NCBI GenBank assembly: GCA_015057315.1
Contig: SVER01000011.1
Coordinates: forward strand, 27,009-91,008
Source of the DNA: Pseudobutyrivibrio ruminis
GTDB lineage: Bacteria > Bacillota > Clostridia > Lachnospirales > Lachnospiraceae
Length of the DNA: 64,000 bases
Direction of reading: 5' to 3'
This document shows positions 38,290 to 46,085 of the stretch, in pieces. The notes under the pieces are model-generated. The model worked only from the letters and a program-made list of their open reading frames with translations, was not told the origin of the DNA and made no database searches. Position numbers and translations under genes: made by a program. Each line of letters starts with the position of its first letter. Position 1 is the first letter of the stretch.

Positions 38290-38598
38290 ATGGACGAAAA
38301 TGAAGTTTTCCCAGTAGACAACGAAGATGATGACGTAGTTGTCACACTTAATCTAGATGACGGTTCCGAGGTAACATGTGAGATTCTTACAATCTTTGAT
38401 TTGAATGATCAGGACTATATAGTCCTTTTACCTCTTGATGAAAATGGTGAAGAAAACGAAGAAGGCGAAGTATATATCTATCGCTATTTTGAAGACGAAA
38501 CAGGCGCACCTTCACTTGATAATATTGAATCAGATGAAGAATACGCCGCAGTTTCTGCTAAGTTCGATGAGCTTTACGGCGAAAGCATCGAGGAATAA
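38290..38598 (+). CDS. DUF1292-family acidic protein
   Basis: A 102-residue, strongly acidic protein (VDNEDDDVVVTLNLDDGSEV, ILTIFDLNDQDYIVLLPLDE) matching DUF1292 proteins of Firmicutes. Function is unknown. AGGAAGGA lies 7 bases before the ATG. It is one of only two plus-strand genes in the window. Its last 25 bases overlap the 3' end of the facing helicase gene. Confidence 0.88.
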   Translation: MDENEVFPVDNEDDDVVVTLNLDDGSEVTCEILTIFDLNDQDYIVLLPLDENGEENEEGEVYIYRYFEDETGAPSLDNIESDEEYAAVSAKFDELYGESIEE

Positions 38599-40397
38599 TC
38601 TAGTTCAGTAAGGAATCGGGATTTGTCCCGATTCTTTTTATTTGTATAGCTAAGATATAAATTTTTCTTTGTCCTGGTAATTCCAACATAGAATAATCTT
38701 CTCTCTGCTTCTATCTCTTCCTTTGAGTCAGCCTTATTTGTTGGTATAATTCCTTCATTTGCAGAGATGATAAATACATTTTCAAATTCTAAGCCCTTAC
38801 TTGAATGTAAGGTATAAAGTCCTATTTTATTTTTCTTATCCTTTTCATTATTCTTGTTTTCAAAATCGACCTTTAGCTTTAGTATATTAAGCTTATCAAT
38901 AGCCTGCTTTATGGTTTTGCAGTCTTTAAGTACTCCTGTAAGGAAATCCAAAACATCAATGTATTCCGTCTCTAACACACCAGCATTAACAGCTTCTTCT
39001 TTCAAATATTGTCCATAGCCAATTATATTTTTAATATAGTTAATTGCAGATACAGGACTCATTTTTGATATAAGATTAATATCATTAATTAAAGCCTCCA
39101 CCTGCCTGTGGGCATTTTGATTGTCTTGATAAAATCTAAGCATGCCCTTTAAATCACGACCTTCCTCCACTGCCCTCCTATGTAAATATCTATTAGGTCT
39201 ATTAATAATTCTAAGCAGTCTTTCCTTGGTGGAGTTATAGGCAGCAATTTGAAAATAGGCTTCTATGTCACTGATAACAAAATGACTGTATATGTTAGGC
39301 ATCTTCTCCTTTAAATAAAAAGGAATGTTCTCATTAATCAGAGCATCTACTATAAACCTGGCATCAGAATGATTTCTGTATAAAATTGCAATATCATTAA
39401 GTGAAGTGTTATCCTGTAGCAATCCATTTATGGTTTTTATAACTTCCTTAGCCTCTATTAATTCATTATCATAGCAATTGATGCTTATTTTTCCATCTGG
39501 TGAAGTGCTTTTTATATTCTTTTGAAATCTGAGGGTATTTTTTGATATCAGCTTATGAGAGCAATCTACTAGGTTTTTAGGGTTTCTGTAATTATAATCA
39601 AGCACTATTGTCTCAGTTCCTTCAAAGCGCTTTACAAACTTATTCATCACCTTAGGATTAGCACCTCTAAAGCCATAAATAGATTGATCGTCATCCCCTA
39701 CGCAAAAAATATTTTTAGTCCTTTGTCCAAGCATAGTAATAAGTTCGAACTGTACATCATTCATATCCTGCATTTCATCAATCAAAAAATATGAAAACCT
39801 GATTTGCCATTTATACAATACATTAGGCTTAGATTTAAATAGCCTATAGGTTTTAAGCAGCATATCATCAAAATCAATTACATGATATTTATTTTTTAAT
39901 GCCTCATAAGCCTTTGCGAACTCAATTAAATCCTTCTTATCAATATATTTAGGCTCATATTCTTCTATATTTTTAGCTGAATTATAAAAGGTAGACAGTT
40001 CCATGGAAAAAAGATTTAAAAGCATTTTATCTTCACACCTGTTATCTATGGATGTAAAGGCTGTATACATCAGCTGCTCTTTTTGTTTTCCCATAACAAT
40101 ATCTGTAGACTTATATCCTAATTCCTTTTGTAAAATCCCCCAAAACAAAGAATGGAACGTCCCAAAGGTTACAGGATATACATCATCTGATAACCTTTGG
40201 AAACGTTCCTTCATTTCAATCGCTGCTGCTTTTGTAAATGTAATAACTAAAATCTCGTTAGCCGGGACACCAGATTCAATAAGCTTAATTATTCTGCGGG
40301 TTAGTGTGTAGGTTTTGCCACTACCAGGACCTGCCAAAACCATGCAAGGTCCTTCCTTTTTCATTACCGCTTTTTGCTGACTATTATTTAGTTCCAT
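38574..40397 (-). CDS. UvrD/PcrA-like superfamily I DNA helicase
   Basis: 3'-5' ATP-dependent helicase with all core motifs: I AGPGSGKTYTLTRRI, Ia TFTKAAAIEMKERF, II FLIDEMQDMND, III VGDDDQSIYGFRGA, IV LDYNYRNP, V TLHSSKGLEFENVFI, VI RRLFYVGITRTKKNLYLSY. At 607 residues it is shorter than PcrA (~730) and lacks the C-terminal extension, so it is a compact Rep/UvrD paralogue, perhaps not the main housekeeping UvrD. The conserved SRFLTEL sits at the very end. It faces the DUF1292 gene and follows gltX. Confidence 0.93.
   Translation of the reverse strand: MELNNSQQKAVMKKEGPCMVLAGPGSGKTYTLTRRIIKLIESGVPANEILVITFTKAAAIEMKERFQRLSDDVYPVTFGTFHSLFWGILQKELGYKSTDIVMGKQKEQLMYTAFTSIDNRCEDKMLLNLFSMELSTFYNSAKNIEEYEPKYIDKKDLIEFAKAYEALKNKYHVIDFDDMLLKTYRLFKSKPNVLYKWQIRFSYFLIDEMQDMNDVQFELITMLGQRTKNIFCVGDDDQSIYGFRGANPKVMNKFVKRFEGTETIVLDYNYRNPKNLVDCSHKLISKNTLRFQKNIKSTSPDGKISINCYDNELIEAKEVIKTINGLLQDNTSLNDIAILYRNHSDARFIVDALINENIPFYLKEKMPNIYSHFVISDIEAYFQIAAYNSTKERLLRIINRPNRYLHRRAVEEGRDLKGMLRFYQDNQNAHRQVEALINDINLISKMSPVSAINYIKNIIGYGQYLKEEAVNAGVLETEYIDVLDFLTGVLKDCKTIKQAIDKLNILKLKVDFENKNNEKDKKNKIGLYTLHSSKGLEFENVFIISANEGIIPTNKADSKEEIEAERRLFYVGITRTKKNLYLSYTNKKNRDKSRFLTELDYSSMLSP
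38613..38640 (+). terminator. Terminator of the DUF1292 gene, inside the helicase gene
   Basis: Perfect 9-base arms GAATCGGGA / TCCCGATTC with loop TTTG, followed by CTTTTTATTT on the plus strand, 14 bases after the DUF1292 stop. On the opposite strand the same bases encode the helicase residues KNRDKSRFL. Confidence 0.85.
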
Positions 40398-40419
40398 AAA
40401 ACTCCTAATAGTCGACTTA

Positions 40420-40444
40420 CCAAAATATCAGGTTCCCCAACCTG
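40420..40444 (-). terminator. Possible gltX terminator
   Basis: CAGGTT / AACCTG around a CCCC loop, immediately after the gltX stop; on the minus strand it is followed by ATATTTTG. The stem is short, so termination may be weak. Confidence 0.5.
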
Positions 40445-40445
40445 T

Positions 40446-41894
40446 TTAAGATAGCTTTTCGATAGCTGCCTTGATACGTTTGATAGATTCTTCCTTACCA
40501 AGAATCTCCATAAGCTCTGTTGCACCACCAGGTGTCATCTGTTTACCAGAAACAGCTGTACGAACTGGCCAAAGCACGTATCCATTCTTATATTCATGCT
40601 CTTTTGCAAATCCTGAAAGAAGTGCATAAAGAGCATCATTTGAGTAATCATCCTGTGCCTCAAGAACAGGAAGTAGTTCCTTAAGAACTGCAAGTGAAGA
40701 CTCCTCATTAGTCTTCATCTTCTTGTGAGTATACATAGAGCTGTCATACTCTGGTACTGCATCAAAGAAATCAACATGGTCTTTGATGTCAGGGAAGATT
40801 TCAATTCTTGTCTGAACCATCTTGGCAATCTTCTTAAGGTCGTAATCGCCCTTAATGTATTCCTTAAGATATGGCTCAGCCATCTCATAGAACTTATCAA
40901 AGTCCATAGCCTTCATGTATTCACCGTTCATCCACTTAAGCTTTGTGATGTCAAATACTGCAGGTGACTTTGAAATACGATGATAATCGAATTCCTTAAC
41001 AAGCTCCTCTAAAGAGAAGATTTCGTTATCGTTTTCTGGAGACCAACCAAGTAATGCTACGAAGTTAACAACTGCTTCTGTTAAAAAGCCCTGCTCGATT
41101 AAGTCTTCGTATGAAGAATGACCTGAACGCTTTGAAAGCTTCTGGTGCTCCTCGTTAGTAATAAGTGGGCAGTGAATGTACTTAGGTACTTCCCAACCAA
41201 ATGCTTCGTAAAGACGATTGTACTTAGGTGATGATGAAATGTACTCATTACCACGAACAACGTGAGTGATACCCATAAGATGATCATCAACTACGTTAGC
41301 AAAGTTATATGTAGGATATCCATCAGACTTGATAAGAATCATATCATCAAGCTCTGCATTATCAACTGTAATCTCTCCGTAAAGCTCATCTACGAATGTA
41401 GTTGTGCCTGTACGTGGATTGTTCTGACGGATAACATAAGGCTTACCAGCTGCAAGATTAGCCTCTACCTCTTCCTTTGAAAGGTTGAGGCAATGCTTAT
41501 CATAGATATGTATTTCCTTACCACCGATAACCTGCTTACACTCCTCAAGACGCTTATCATCACAGAAGCAGTAATATGCCTCTCCTTTTTCAACAAGCTG
41601 CTTAGCGTACTTAAGATAGATACCTGCAGCCTGGCGCTCAGACTGAACATAAGGTCCAAACCCCTTGTCCTTGTCAGGACCTTCATCATGGATAAGACCT
41701 GTAGCTGCAAGTGTTCTATAAATAATATCAACAGCACCTTCCACAAGGCGCTCCTGGTCAGTGTCTTCTATTCTAAGAAGAAAATCTCCTCCCTCGTGCT
41801 TAGCTACTAAATATGCATAAAGAGCTGTACGAAGATTACCAACGTGCATACGACCAGTTGGTGATGGTGCGAAACGTGTTCTTACTTTACTCAT
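40446..41894 (-). CDS. gltX: Glutamyl-tRNA synthetase
   Basis: Class I synthetase. The HIGH-type motif lies in [18 protein letters not shown] and the KMSKS-type motif is KLSKRSG. Length is 482 residues. The start ATG 41894 has GAGAGG 7 bases upstream; a start seven codons earlier is unlikely. Whether it also charges tRNA-Gln cannot be told from the sequence alone. Confidence 0.96.
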   Translation of the reverse strand: MSKVRTRFAPSPTGRMHVGNLRTALYAYLVAKHEGGDFLLRIEDTDQERLVEGAVDIIYRTLAATGLIHDEGPDKDKGFGPYVQSERQAAGIYLKYAKQLVEKGEAYYCFCDDKRLEECKQVIGGKEIHIYDKHCLNLSKEEVEANLAAGKPYVIRQNNPRTGTTTFVDELYGEITVDNAELDDMILIKSDGYPTYNFANVVDDHLMGITHVVRGNEYISSSPKYNRLYEAFGWEVPKYIHCPLITNEEHQKLSKRSGHSSYEDLIEQGFLTEAVVNFVALLGWSPENDNEIFSLEELVKEFDYHRISKSPAVFDITKLKWMNGEYMKAMDFDKFYEMAEPYLKEYIKGDYDLKKIAKMVQTRIEIFPDIKDHVDFFDAVPEYDSSMYTHKKMKTNEESSLAVLKELLPVLEAQDDYSNDALYALLSGFAKEHEYKNGYVLWPVRTAVSGKQMTPGGATELMEILGKEESIKRIKAAIEKLS

Positions 41895-41920
41895 TATATT
41901 TCCTCTCAATATCAAAATAA

Positions 41921-41958
41921 ACTAAGGACTGCTATATTCGCAGTCCTTACTTATTTTA
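41921..41958 (-). terminator. Terminator after the small membrane protein gene
   Basis: Perfect 9-base arms AAGGACTGC / GCAGTCCTT with a 7-base loop; on the minus strand AGTTTATTTT follows. It separates the 41997-42581 gene from gltX. Confidence 0.75.
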
Positions 41959-41996
41959 TACTAAAATTCTATTTTTTCAAGTGGTAAGAAAATATC

Positions 41997-42581
41997 TTAC
42001 TCTTCAATATTAGTTGCTATCTCTGTCATTGTTCTGGCTTTTTTTACTTTAGCAGGAGCAGATTTTTCAATATATTTCCTTTTAACAGTAGGCACAGCAC
42101 CTATAGCTGTAAAAATAAATAGAACTACTATTTCTTTCACATAATCAGCAACACAATCAAATTCTTTTAAAATAGCATGCATATTAAGGAATACAGCCAA
42201 AGGACTAATATCTCCACCGTACTCTGACATTTCCATACAAATATCAATAGTCCATTCCAAACGTGTAATAAATGTAATAATGATAATCATTACAATTACA
42301 CTAATTACAATACCTCTTACACTGAGCTTCTTAGCAAACTTTTCATAGCCTGTAAGAGTTGTTACTGCTACTGCGACTCCACCAATGGATGCAACGAACC
42401 CTAATAAACCAATTAACACAATTAGCAATGAACCAATAATTCCACCTAAGAAAGCTCCTACAATACCTGCAGGTACATTTTCCTTAATAGCCTCAACTGG
42501 AAAATTTTCCTCAATTGATCCATTGTAAATACCCCCATTAGATTCAACGACTAAATCCTCATTTTTTCTTTTAAACATCAT
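41997..42581 (-). CDS. Small polytopic membrane protein of unknown function
   Basis: A 194-residue protein with about four hydrophobic segments (near 40-64, 65-80, 92-110 and 150-166) and charged ends. The Gly-rich first helix is PAGIVGAFLGGIIGSLLIVL. I do not recognise a named family, though the layout resembles uncharacterised DUF-type membrane proteins of Lachnospiraceae. It has its own promoter and terminator, and its leader carries a tandem 20-base duplication. Confidence 0.65.
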   Translation of the reverse strand: MMFKRKNEDLVVESNGGIYNGSIEENFPVEAIKENVPAGIVGAFLGGIIGSLLIVLIGLLGFVASIGGVAVAVTTLTGYEKFAKKLSVRGIVISVIVMIIIITFITRLEWTIDICMEMSEYGGDISPLAVFLNMHAILKEFDCVADYVKEIVVLFIFTAIGAVPTVKRKYIEKSAPAKVKKARTMTEIATNIEE

Positions 42582-42592
42582 TCTCTTAAATT

Positions 42593-42632
42593 CCTTTTCT
42601 TTTTATATTAGCCCTTTTCTTTTTATATTAGC
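42593..42632. repeat. Tandem 20-base duplication in a 5' leader
   Basis: Two perfect copies of CCTTTTCTTTTTATATTAGC stand side by side (42593-42612, 42613-42632). On the minus strand each ends in AGAAAAGG, which resembles a ribosome site, just upstream of the 41997-42581 gene. Confidence 0.9.
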
Positions 42633-42638
42633 CTTGAT

Positions 42639-42667
42639 AATATAGCATATTAAATACTATAAAGCAA
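42639..42667 (-). promoter_or_regulatory. Putative promoter of the small membrane protein gene
   Basis: Minus strand TTGCTT (42662-42667), 17 bases, TATATT (42639-42644), directly upstream of the tandem duplication, which would lie in the leader. Confidence 0.5.
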
Positions 42668-42880
42668 CAAATATGCGTCGTTTGCGAAATATTTCTAGGC
42701 ATTTAGGGGCACTTGTCATTTCAAAATCATGACTGATAATCTTTTTATATCGTATTTCCGGGTCTCCCGACCCTACTCCTATTCCCAATAATACTCCAGC
42801 CATATTTGTTCTCATGCCTAACTAAACTATTCCATTTCAGTATAAATACTACTTAAACTGACAATGCAGTTGATATACTT
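42668..42880. other. Non-coding stretch before the 52-base array
   Basis: I see no open frame with coding character on either strand. A short GC-rich patch with GGGTCTCCCGACCC-type self-complementarity lies near 42760-42777. Nothing else is recognisable. Confidence 0.6.
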
Positions 42881-43175
42881 TACTATCTTCACTTAGAAAT
42901 TCATTATAGGTAGTAGTGTAAAATCAAGTAACTACTATCTTAAATCATAAATAATACTTAGATAGTAAGCCTTTTCAATTCCATTACTAACCACAGCATA
43001 AAATAACCCACAGATAGTAATCTTATACTGGCTTATTACTATCTATAGATGATAATAATCCCTAGGTAGTAGTTTACTCTAAAATCACTACTATCTACAG
43101 CATGAAAGCTCCCATGGATAGTAAAATCTTCCATAATAACTACTATCTGGTTCTAATAAATTATTCTAGGAAGTA
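42881..43175. repeat. Array of inverted TACTATCT / AGATAGTA motifs at exact 52-base period
   Basis: TACTATCT begins at 42881, 42933, 43037, 43089 and 43141, with a decayed copy (TACTAACC) at 42985. The reverse complement AGATAGTA or a one- or two-base variant begins at 42908, 42960, 43012, 43064, 43116 and 43168. Every forward copy is 52 bases from the next, and so is every reverse copy; forward to reverse is always 27. The 19 bases between a forward and the next reverse core are partly conserved (ACAGCATRAAA in two units, CCC near the end in three). The 17 bases between reverse and forward cores vary. No open frame crosses it. Function unknown. Confidence 0.9.
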
Positions 43176-43223
43176 ATATTCAGAATATCTCAACGCTCCA
43201 TCTATTTAGTTTGAGAAGAAAAA

Positions 43224-43991
43224 TTATATATTTAATTTCTTCTCCATATATCGAAGTGATTTTTTACAAGCAGCAACGACATTCATATTATCAGATTTTA
43301 ACAAACTTTTTATCAATGCATAATTAGCTTCTGAAGGATAATATTTTAATCCATCAATCGCTAAATATCTTAGACTATCCCTAATATAACTTACTGATGG
43401 ATAATACTCATCATAATCATTAATCCCTAATTCTTCTGCAGATATCTTATCACTATGAAAATATTGCAGTAATAATGGTTCTATATTCTCAACCCTCCAT
43501 GAAGCAAGCATTCTAACAGTGAACGTTAAATAGAAAGCATCCCTAGGACTTGTGATTAACTCCATAAGTTGGTTTTTATTTTTTTTAGGTTTAAGCCGTT
43601 TAAATGAAGAATCATATCGTACATATATATACGCTGGAGCAGTTTCACCAATTCCCGAAATATAGTAACTAGAATTTTTAAAACTTATATATCCTCTTCG
43701 AGCTATATCAAAGCTCTCTTTAACCTTATCTTCTATTATTTGAGGCAAAATATAAGCTCGAACACCTTCAGATTCAAATCTGTCGAAATATTTAGCCATT
43801 ATCGTTCCAGCACCCTTCAGATTATACGCATCTATTTCAGCTAAATAACGGATATTATACCCTAAAGTGGATTTAATTTCTGATGTCATCTCTGCCAACA
43901 CTAACCCATCATTATGGTTATAGTCGTATTCAATTCCTTTTTTTTCATTCTCTATACTTGCTTGAAGCATTTTTGGATACACTTTATGCAT
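43224..43991 (-). CDS. Unknown protein with HEAT-like C-terminus, possible immunity protein
   Basis: A 255-residue soluble protein I do not recognise. The C-terminal half is helical with repeat-like segments (FTVRMLASWRVENIEPLLLQ, LRYLAIDGLKYYPSEANYAL, ALIKSLLKSDNMNVVAACKK) resembling HEAT repeats, common among polymorphic-toxin immunity proteins. No signal peptide or membrane segment. It has its own promoter, unlike the neighbouring immunity genes, and GAGG 8-9 bases before the ATG. The immunity role is inferred from location only. Confidence 0.5.
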   Translation of the reverse strand: MHKVYPKMLQASIENEKKGIEYDYNHNDGLVLAEMTSEIKSTLGYNIRYLAEIDAYNLKGAGTIMAKYFDRFESEGVRAYILPQIIEDKVKESFDIARRGYISFKNSSYYISGIGETAPAYIYVRYDSSFKRLKPKKNKNQLMELITSPRDAFYLTFTVRMLASWRVENIEPLLLQYFHSDKISAEELGINDYDEYYPSVSYIRDSLRYLAIDGLKYYPSEANYALIKSLLKSDNMNVVAACKKSLRYMEKKLNI

Positions 43992-44012
43992 ATTATTTTA
44001 CCTCAATTTTTT

Positions 44013-44095
44013 TCCATAAATAATGAATCTATGATTGTCAATCTGAAAGTGAGCCACGGATTTTGTCTGCACCCAAAGTGGCTCAGATTCAGATT
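44013..44095 (-). promoter_or_regulatory. Promoter with an abutting 18-base dyad
   Basis: Minus strand consensus TTGACA (44036-44041), 17 bases, TATGGA (44013-44018), 22 bases before the ATG of the HEAT-like gene. Arms AATCTGAAAGTGAGCCAC (44040-44057) and GTGGCTCAGATTCAGATT (44078-44095) pair at 16 of 18 positions across a 20-base centre, and the arm end overlaps the -35 element. This suggests an operator or a hairpin. Confidence 0.6.
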
Positions 44096-44292
44096 AGCAT
44101 TTATATAAATAGATTTTCACCAAAATGATAAACCATCTAAATAATTAAAAAGACATCAACGTCAAAGGTGTTTTCACAGCAAAACCTGACATGAAAAATA
44201 CTTTAAGATAATTTGCAAAAAGTTTAAACCCTAGCCTTTCACACAGTGCGCCACTGGACAGTATAGTAAACTATGTAAAAAGATATTCTGTA
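44096..44292. other. Non-coding stretch
   Basis: Part of the 301-base gap between the HEAT-like gene and the next gene. No coding frame is evident on either strand. A small dyad CAGTG-CGC-CACTG lies near 44242-44254. Nothing else is recognised. Confidence 0.5.
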
Positions 44293-44760
44293 TTATTTAA
44301 CAACTTCATATGAATAATCTATGTCATTCCTGCAAAAATAATATCCAGTATTATATATTTGTAGGAATGCTCGGAACCATTTCTTATTTCCTTTTTCATA
44401 TACGACAAGCTCAAGCATTGCGATTCCTGTACCATATGCTTCATTTGCTACCTCACATTTCCATCTTTTCTCTTTGATATTCTTTAAAAAAAAATCTGCA
44501 GGAATATATTTTAAAATCTTGCCAAAACTATTATTGTATACTTGCTTTTCTATAATGATTCCATCAAGTTCTACATCCTTGAAAACAACTTGTGCTTCAC
44601 GAGTTCTGAATAGTTTATTTTTGTCCTTATCAAAAATCATTAAACCGTATTCATCAAACCTTAACTTCAGTTCTCCATCACATAAATCGATTTTATCAAA
44701 TGTACTATCCTGCAAAAAAATATCTGGATAATAATCCATATTGATATTTTTCCATTCCAT
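44293..44760 (-). CDS. Unknown protein, likely immunity protein of a displaced toxin
   Basis: A 155-residue soluble, acidic, strand-rich protein (LCDGELKLRFDEYGLMIFDK, WFRAFLQIYNTGYYFCRNDI) that I do not recognise. The start ATG 44760 is chosen over 44787: GGAGA lies 5 bases before it, and that site overlaps the stop of the toxin-tail remnant just upstream. That coupling is the usual toxin-immunity layout, so I infer it protected against the lost toxin. Confidence 0.55.
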   Translation of the reverse strand: MEWKNINMDYYPDIFLQDSTFDKIDLCDGELKLRFDEYGLMIFDKDKNKLFRTREAQVVFKDVELDGIIIEKQVYNNSFGKILKYIPADFFLKNIKEKRWKCEVANEAYGTGIAMLELVVYEKGNKKWFRAFLQIYNTGYYFCRNDIDYSYEVVK

Positions 44761-44762
44761 AT

Positions 44763-44904
44763 TTATCTCCATTTTGGTAATTTCCATCCATTTTTAGTTA
44801 TCCATTTAGCTGTTGCTTTGGCGATTTTAGGGCTTATTGCCATCGCCATCTATTAGCGTATCAGAGAATCTAAGCTTTCCTGCTTTAACAAAGCCTCTTT
44901 CAAG
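44763..44904 (-). pseudogene. Remnant of a Rhs HINT domain joined to a toxin tail
   Basis: At 44833-44904 the frame reads LERGFVKAGKLRFSDTLIDG then DGNK, almost identical to LERGFVKAGELRFSDTLIDD of the intact HINT domain in the large Rhs gene (plus-strand bases near 46530-46600). A stop follows at 44827. In another frame 44763-44843 encodes a 26-residue basic, Trp-rich peptide with KATAKWITKNGWKLPKW, ending in TAA beside the next gene's ribosome site. I read this as the two ends of a displaced C-terminal toxin module with the middle deleted. The tail's link to a toxin is inference. Confidence 0.75.
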
Positions 44905-44910
44905 TCAAAT

Positions 44911-44942
44911 TAAAATGGCACCTTAATTTCTTAAGATGCCAT
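44911..44942 (-). terminator. Terminator after the SUFU-like gene
   Basis: ATGGCACCTTAA / TTAAGATGCCAT (one wobble) with loop TTTC; on the minus strand TTTTAATTT follows. It lies 15 bases after the SUFU-like gene stop and before the HINT remnant. Confidence 0.75.
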
Positions 44943-44957
44943 ATTAAACTATGTTTC

Positions 44958-45641
44958 TTATTTCATTTCTGCAACGTTTTGCCTATTAACATCTAGCACT
45001 GGAAACAATTCATTTTCTGCCAGTCGTGTAAACAAATCATCTGCACTATTATTAAGCTTATAATCCAGTTCTTCCTGATAAATAGGTACTATTTGATAAA
45101 AGCAAATCTCCTTGCCGGATGACATCTTTAGATGCATAAATTCTCCATCCTGCCCTAATGCATCGCAAAGAATTGAATTGTTGAACTTTGTATTGTCAGC
45201 ATACGGACTACCATCCTCATTAGCTTGAATAGTATGACCATAAGCAAGCCAACTATCACAATAAATTGGAAGTCTAGCCATTCCTTTCAGCAATCTTATT
45301 GGCCAATAGTCTTTCTCATCTGATGATTGAATATCCCAATCTGCTGGTAAATAGATTACATACTCTGCACGTTCAAGATTGTATTTCTTGAATTCTTTAG
45401 GAACCTTCATCTTGTATGCACCTGCACCCATTGTTACCAACTTCTTATATGGACATTCTTCTGTTTCAGGAATAAGAATTACATCCAAATGAATATCTGG
45501 AGATACCATCTCGTGGAACACACTGTCATATTCTCCTAAACATTTTTCTACGTACTTTTCATATTCCTCCAACTCTTTCTCGCTATAAAGATAAGCTGGA
45601 TATTTTCTTATTAATCGTCTAATTGCATTTATCAATTTCAT
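44958..45641 (-). CDS. SUFU-like (Suppressor of Fused domain) immunity protein
   Basis: A 227-residue soluble protein. Segments such as HLDVILIPETEECPYKKLVT-MGAGAYKM, EYVIYLPADWDI, DYWPIRLLKGMARLP and CFYQIVPIYQEEL match the SUFU-domain family, which is frequent as an immunity protein in bacterial polymorphic toxin loci. It follows the toxin-specific immunity gene by 66 bases, with AAAGGAG 3-4 bases before the ATG. Whether it protects against the present nuclease or an earlier one cannot be told. Confidence 0.8.
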   Translation of the reverse strand: MKLINAIRRLIRKYPAYLYSEKELEEYEKYVEKCLGEYDSVFHEMVSPDIHLDVILIPETEECPYKKLVTMGAGAYKMKVPKEFKKYNLERAEYVIYLPADWDIQSSDEKDYWPIRLLKGMARLPIYCDSWLAYGHTIQANEDGSPYADNTKFNNSILCDALGQDGEFMHLKMSSGKEICFYQIVPIYQEELDYKLNNSADDLFTRLAENELFPVLDVNRQNVAEMK

Positions 45642-45671
45642 TCTCCTTTTTTATTTTCTATTCAGGATAAA

Positions 45672-45702
45672 GATTAGTTTGCTTTTACAAAATAAACTAA
45701 TC
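45672..45702 (-). terminator. Possible weak terminator after the immunity gene
   Basis: Arms GATTAGTTT / AAACTAATC with a 13-base loop, followed on the minus strand by TTTATCC. The tail is short, so some read-through into the SUFU-like gene is expected. Confidence 0.45.
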
Positions 45703-45707
45703 ATGCG

Positions 45708-46085
45708 TCATATACGATAAATTACAAATTTACCGTTCTTTTTCCATGATTCTAAAGACCACTTTGCTTCAAGACTTGACATACCACACTCTTTACTATC
45801 TCTAATATTCCGTAGTATATTCTCAGCATCATCAACTCTATAATTTAATGCCAAGCAGTATGTAGCAACTTTATTAAGTATAACAATATCATGACTATTT
45901 AAAAGCTCATCTATACAATAATATCCATATTCTTCATTTTCCTCAAATGACTTGAATATTTTTACCAATTTCTTTTCGTATCGATTAAGTTTTTTATAAT
46001 CACCGCCTTCAAAAACATCCCTTTTAATTTCTGCAAAGTCACTAAAAATTGATATAATCTCTTCTATACTCTTTATCTTTGTCAT
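45708..46085 (-). CDS. Cognate immunity protein of the Rhs nuclease (DUF2019-like)
   Basis: A 125-residue helical protein. The end, MSSLEAKWSLESWKKNGKF, resembles the C-terminus of DUF2019/HEAT-like immunity proteins. Its ATG overlaps the toxin stop (ATGA at 46082-46085), with GGAG 5-6 bases upstream inside the toxin gene, so translation is coupled. This arrangement strongly suggests it neutralises the nuclease tip. The family name is a tentative match. Confidence 0.75.
   Translation of the reverse strand: MTKIKSIEEIISIFSDFAEIKRDVFEGGDYKKLNRYEKKLVKIFKSFEENEEYGYYCIDELLNSHDIVILNKVATYCLALNYRVDDAENILRNIRDSKECGMSSLEAKWSLESWKKNGKFVIYRI

Noticed and set aside
42881..43175. CRISPR array
   Set aside because: The layout (about 35-base repeat, 17-base spacer) looks CRISPR-like at first, but spacers are too short, repeats are too diverged and no cas gene is present.
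43224..46085. Insertion sequence or integrase explaining the accessory region
   Set aside because: No transposase-like, integrase-like or terminal inverted repeat structure was found; HINT-region recombination explains the remnants better.
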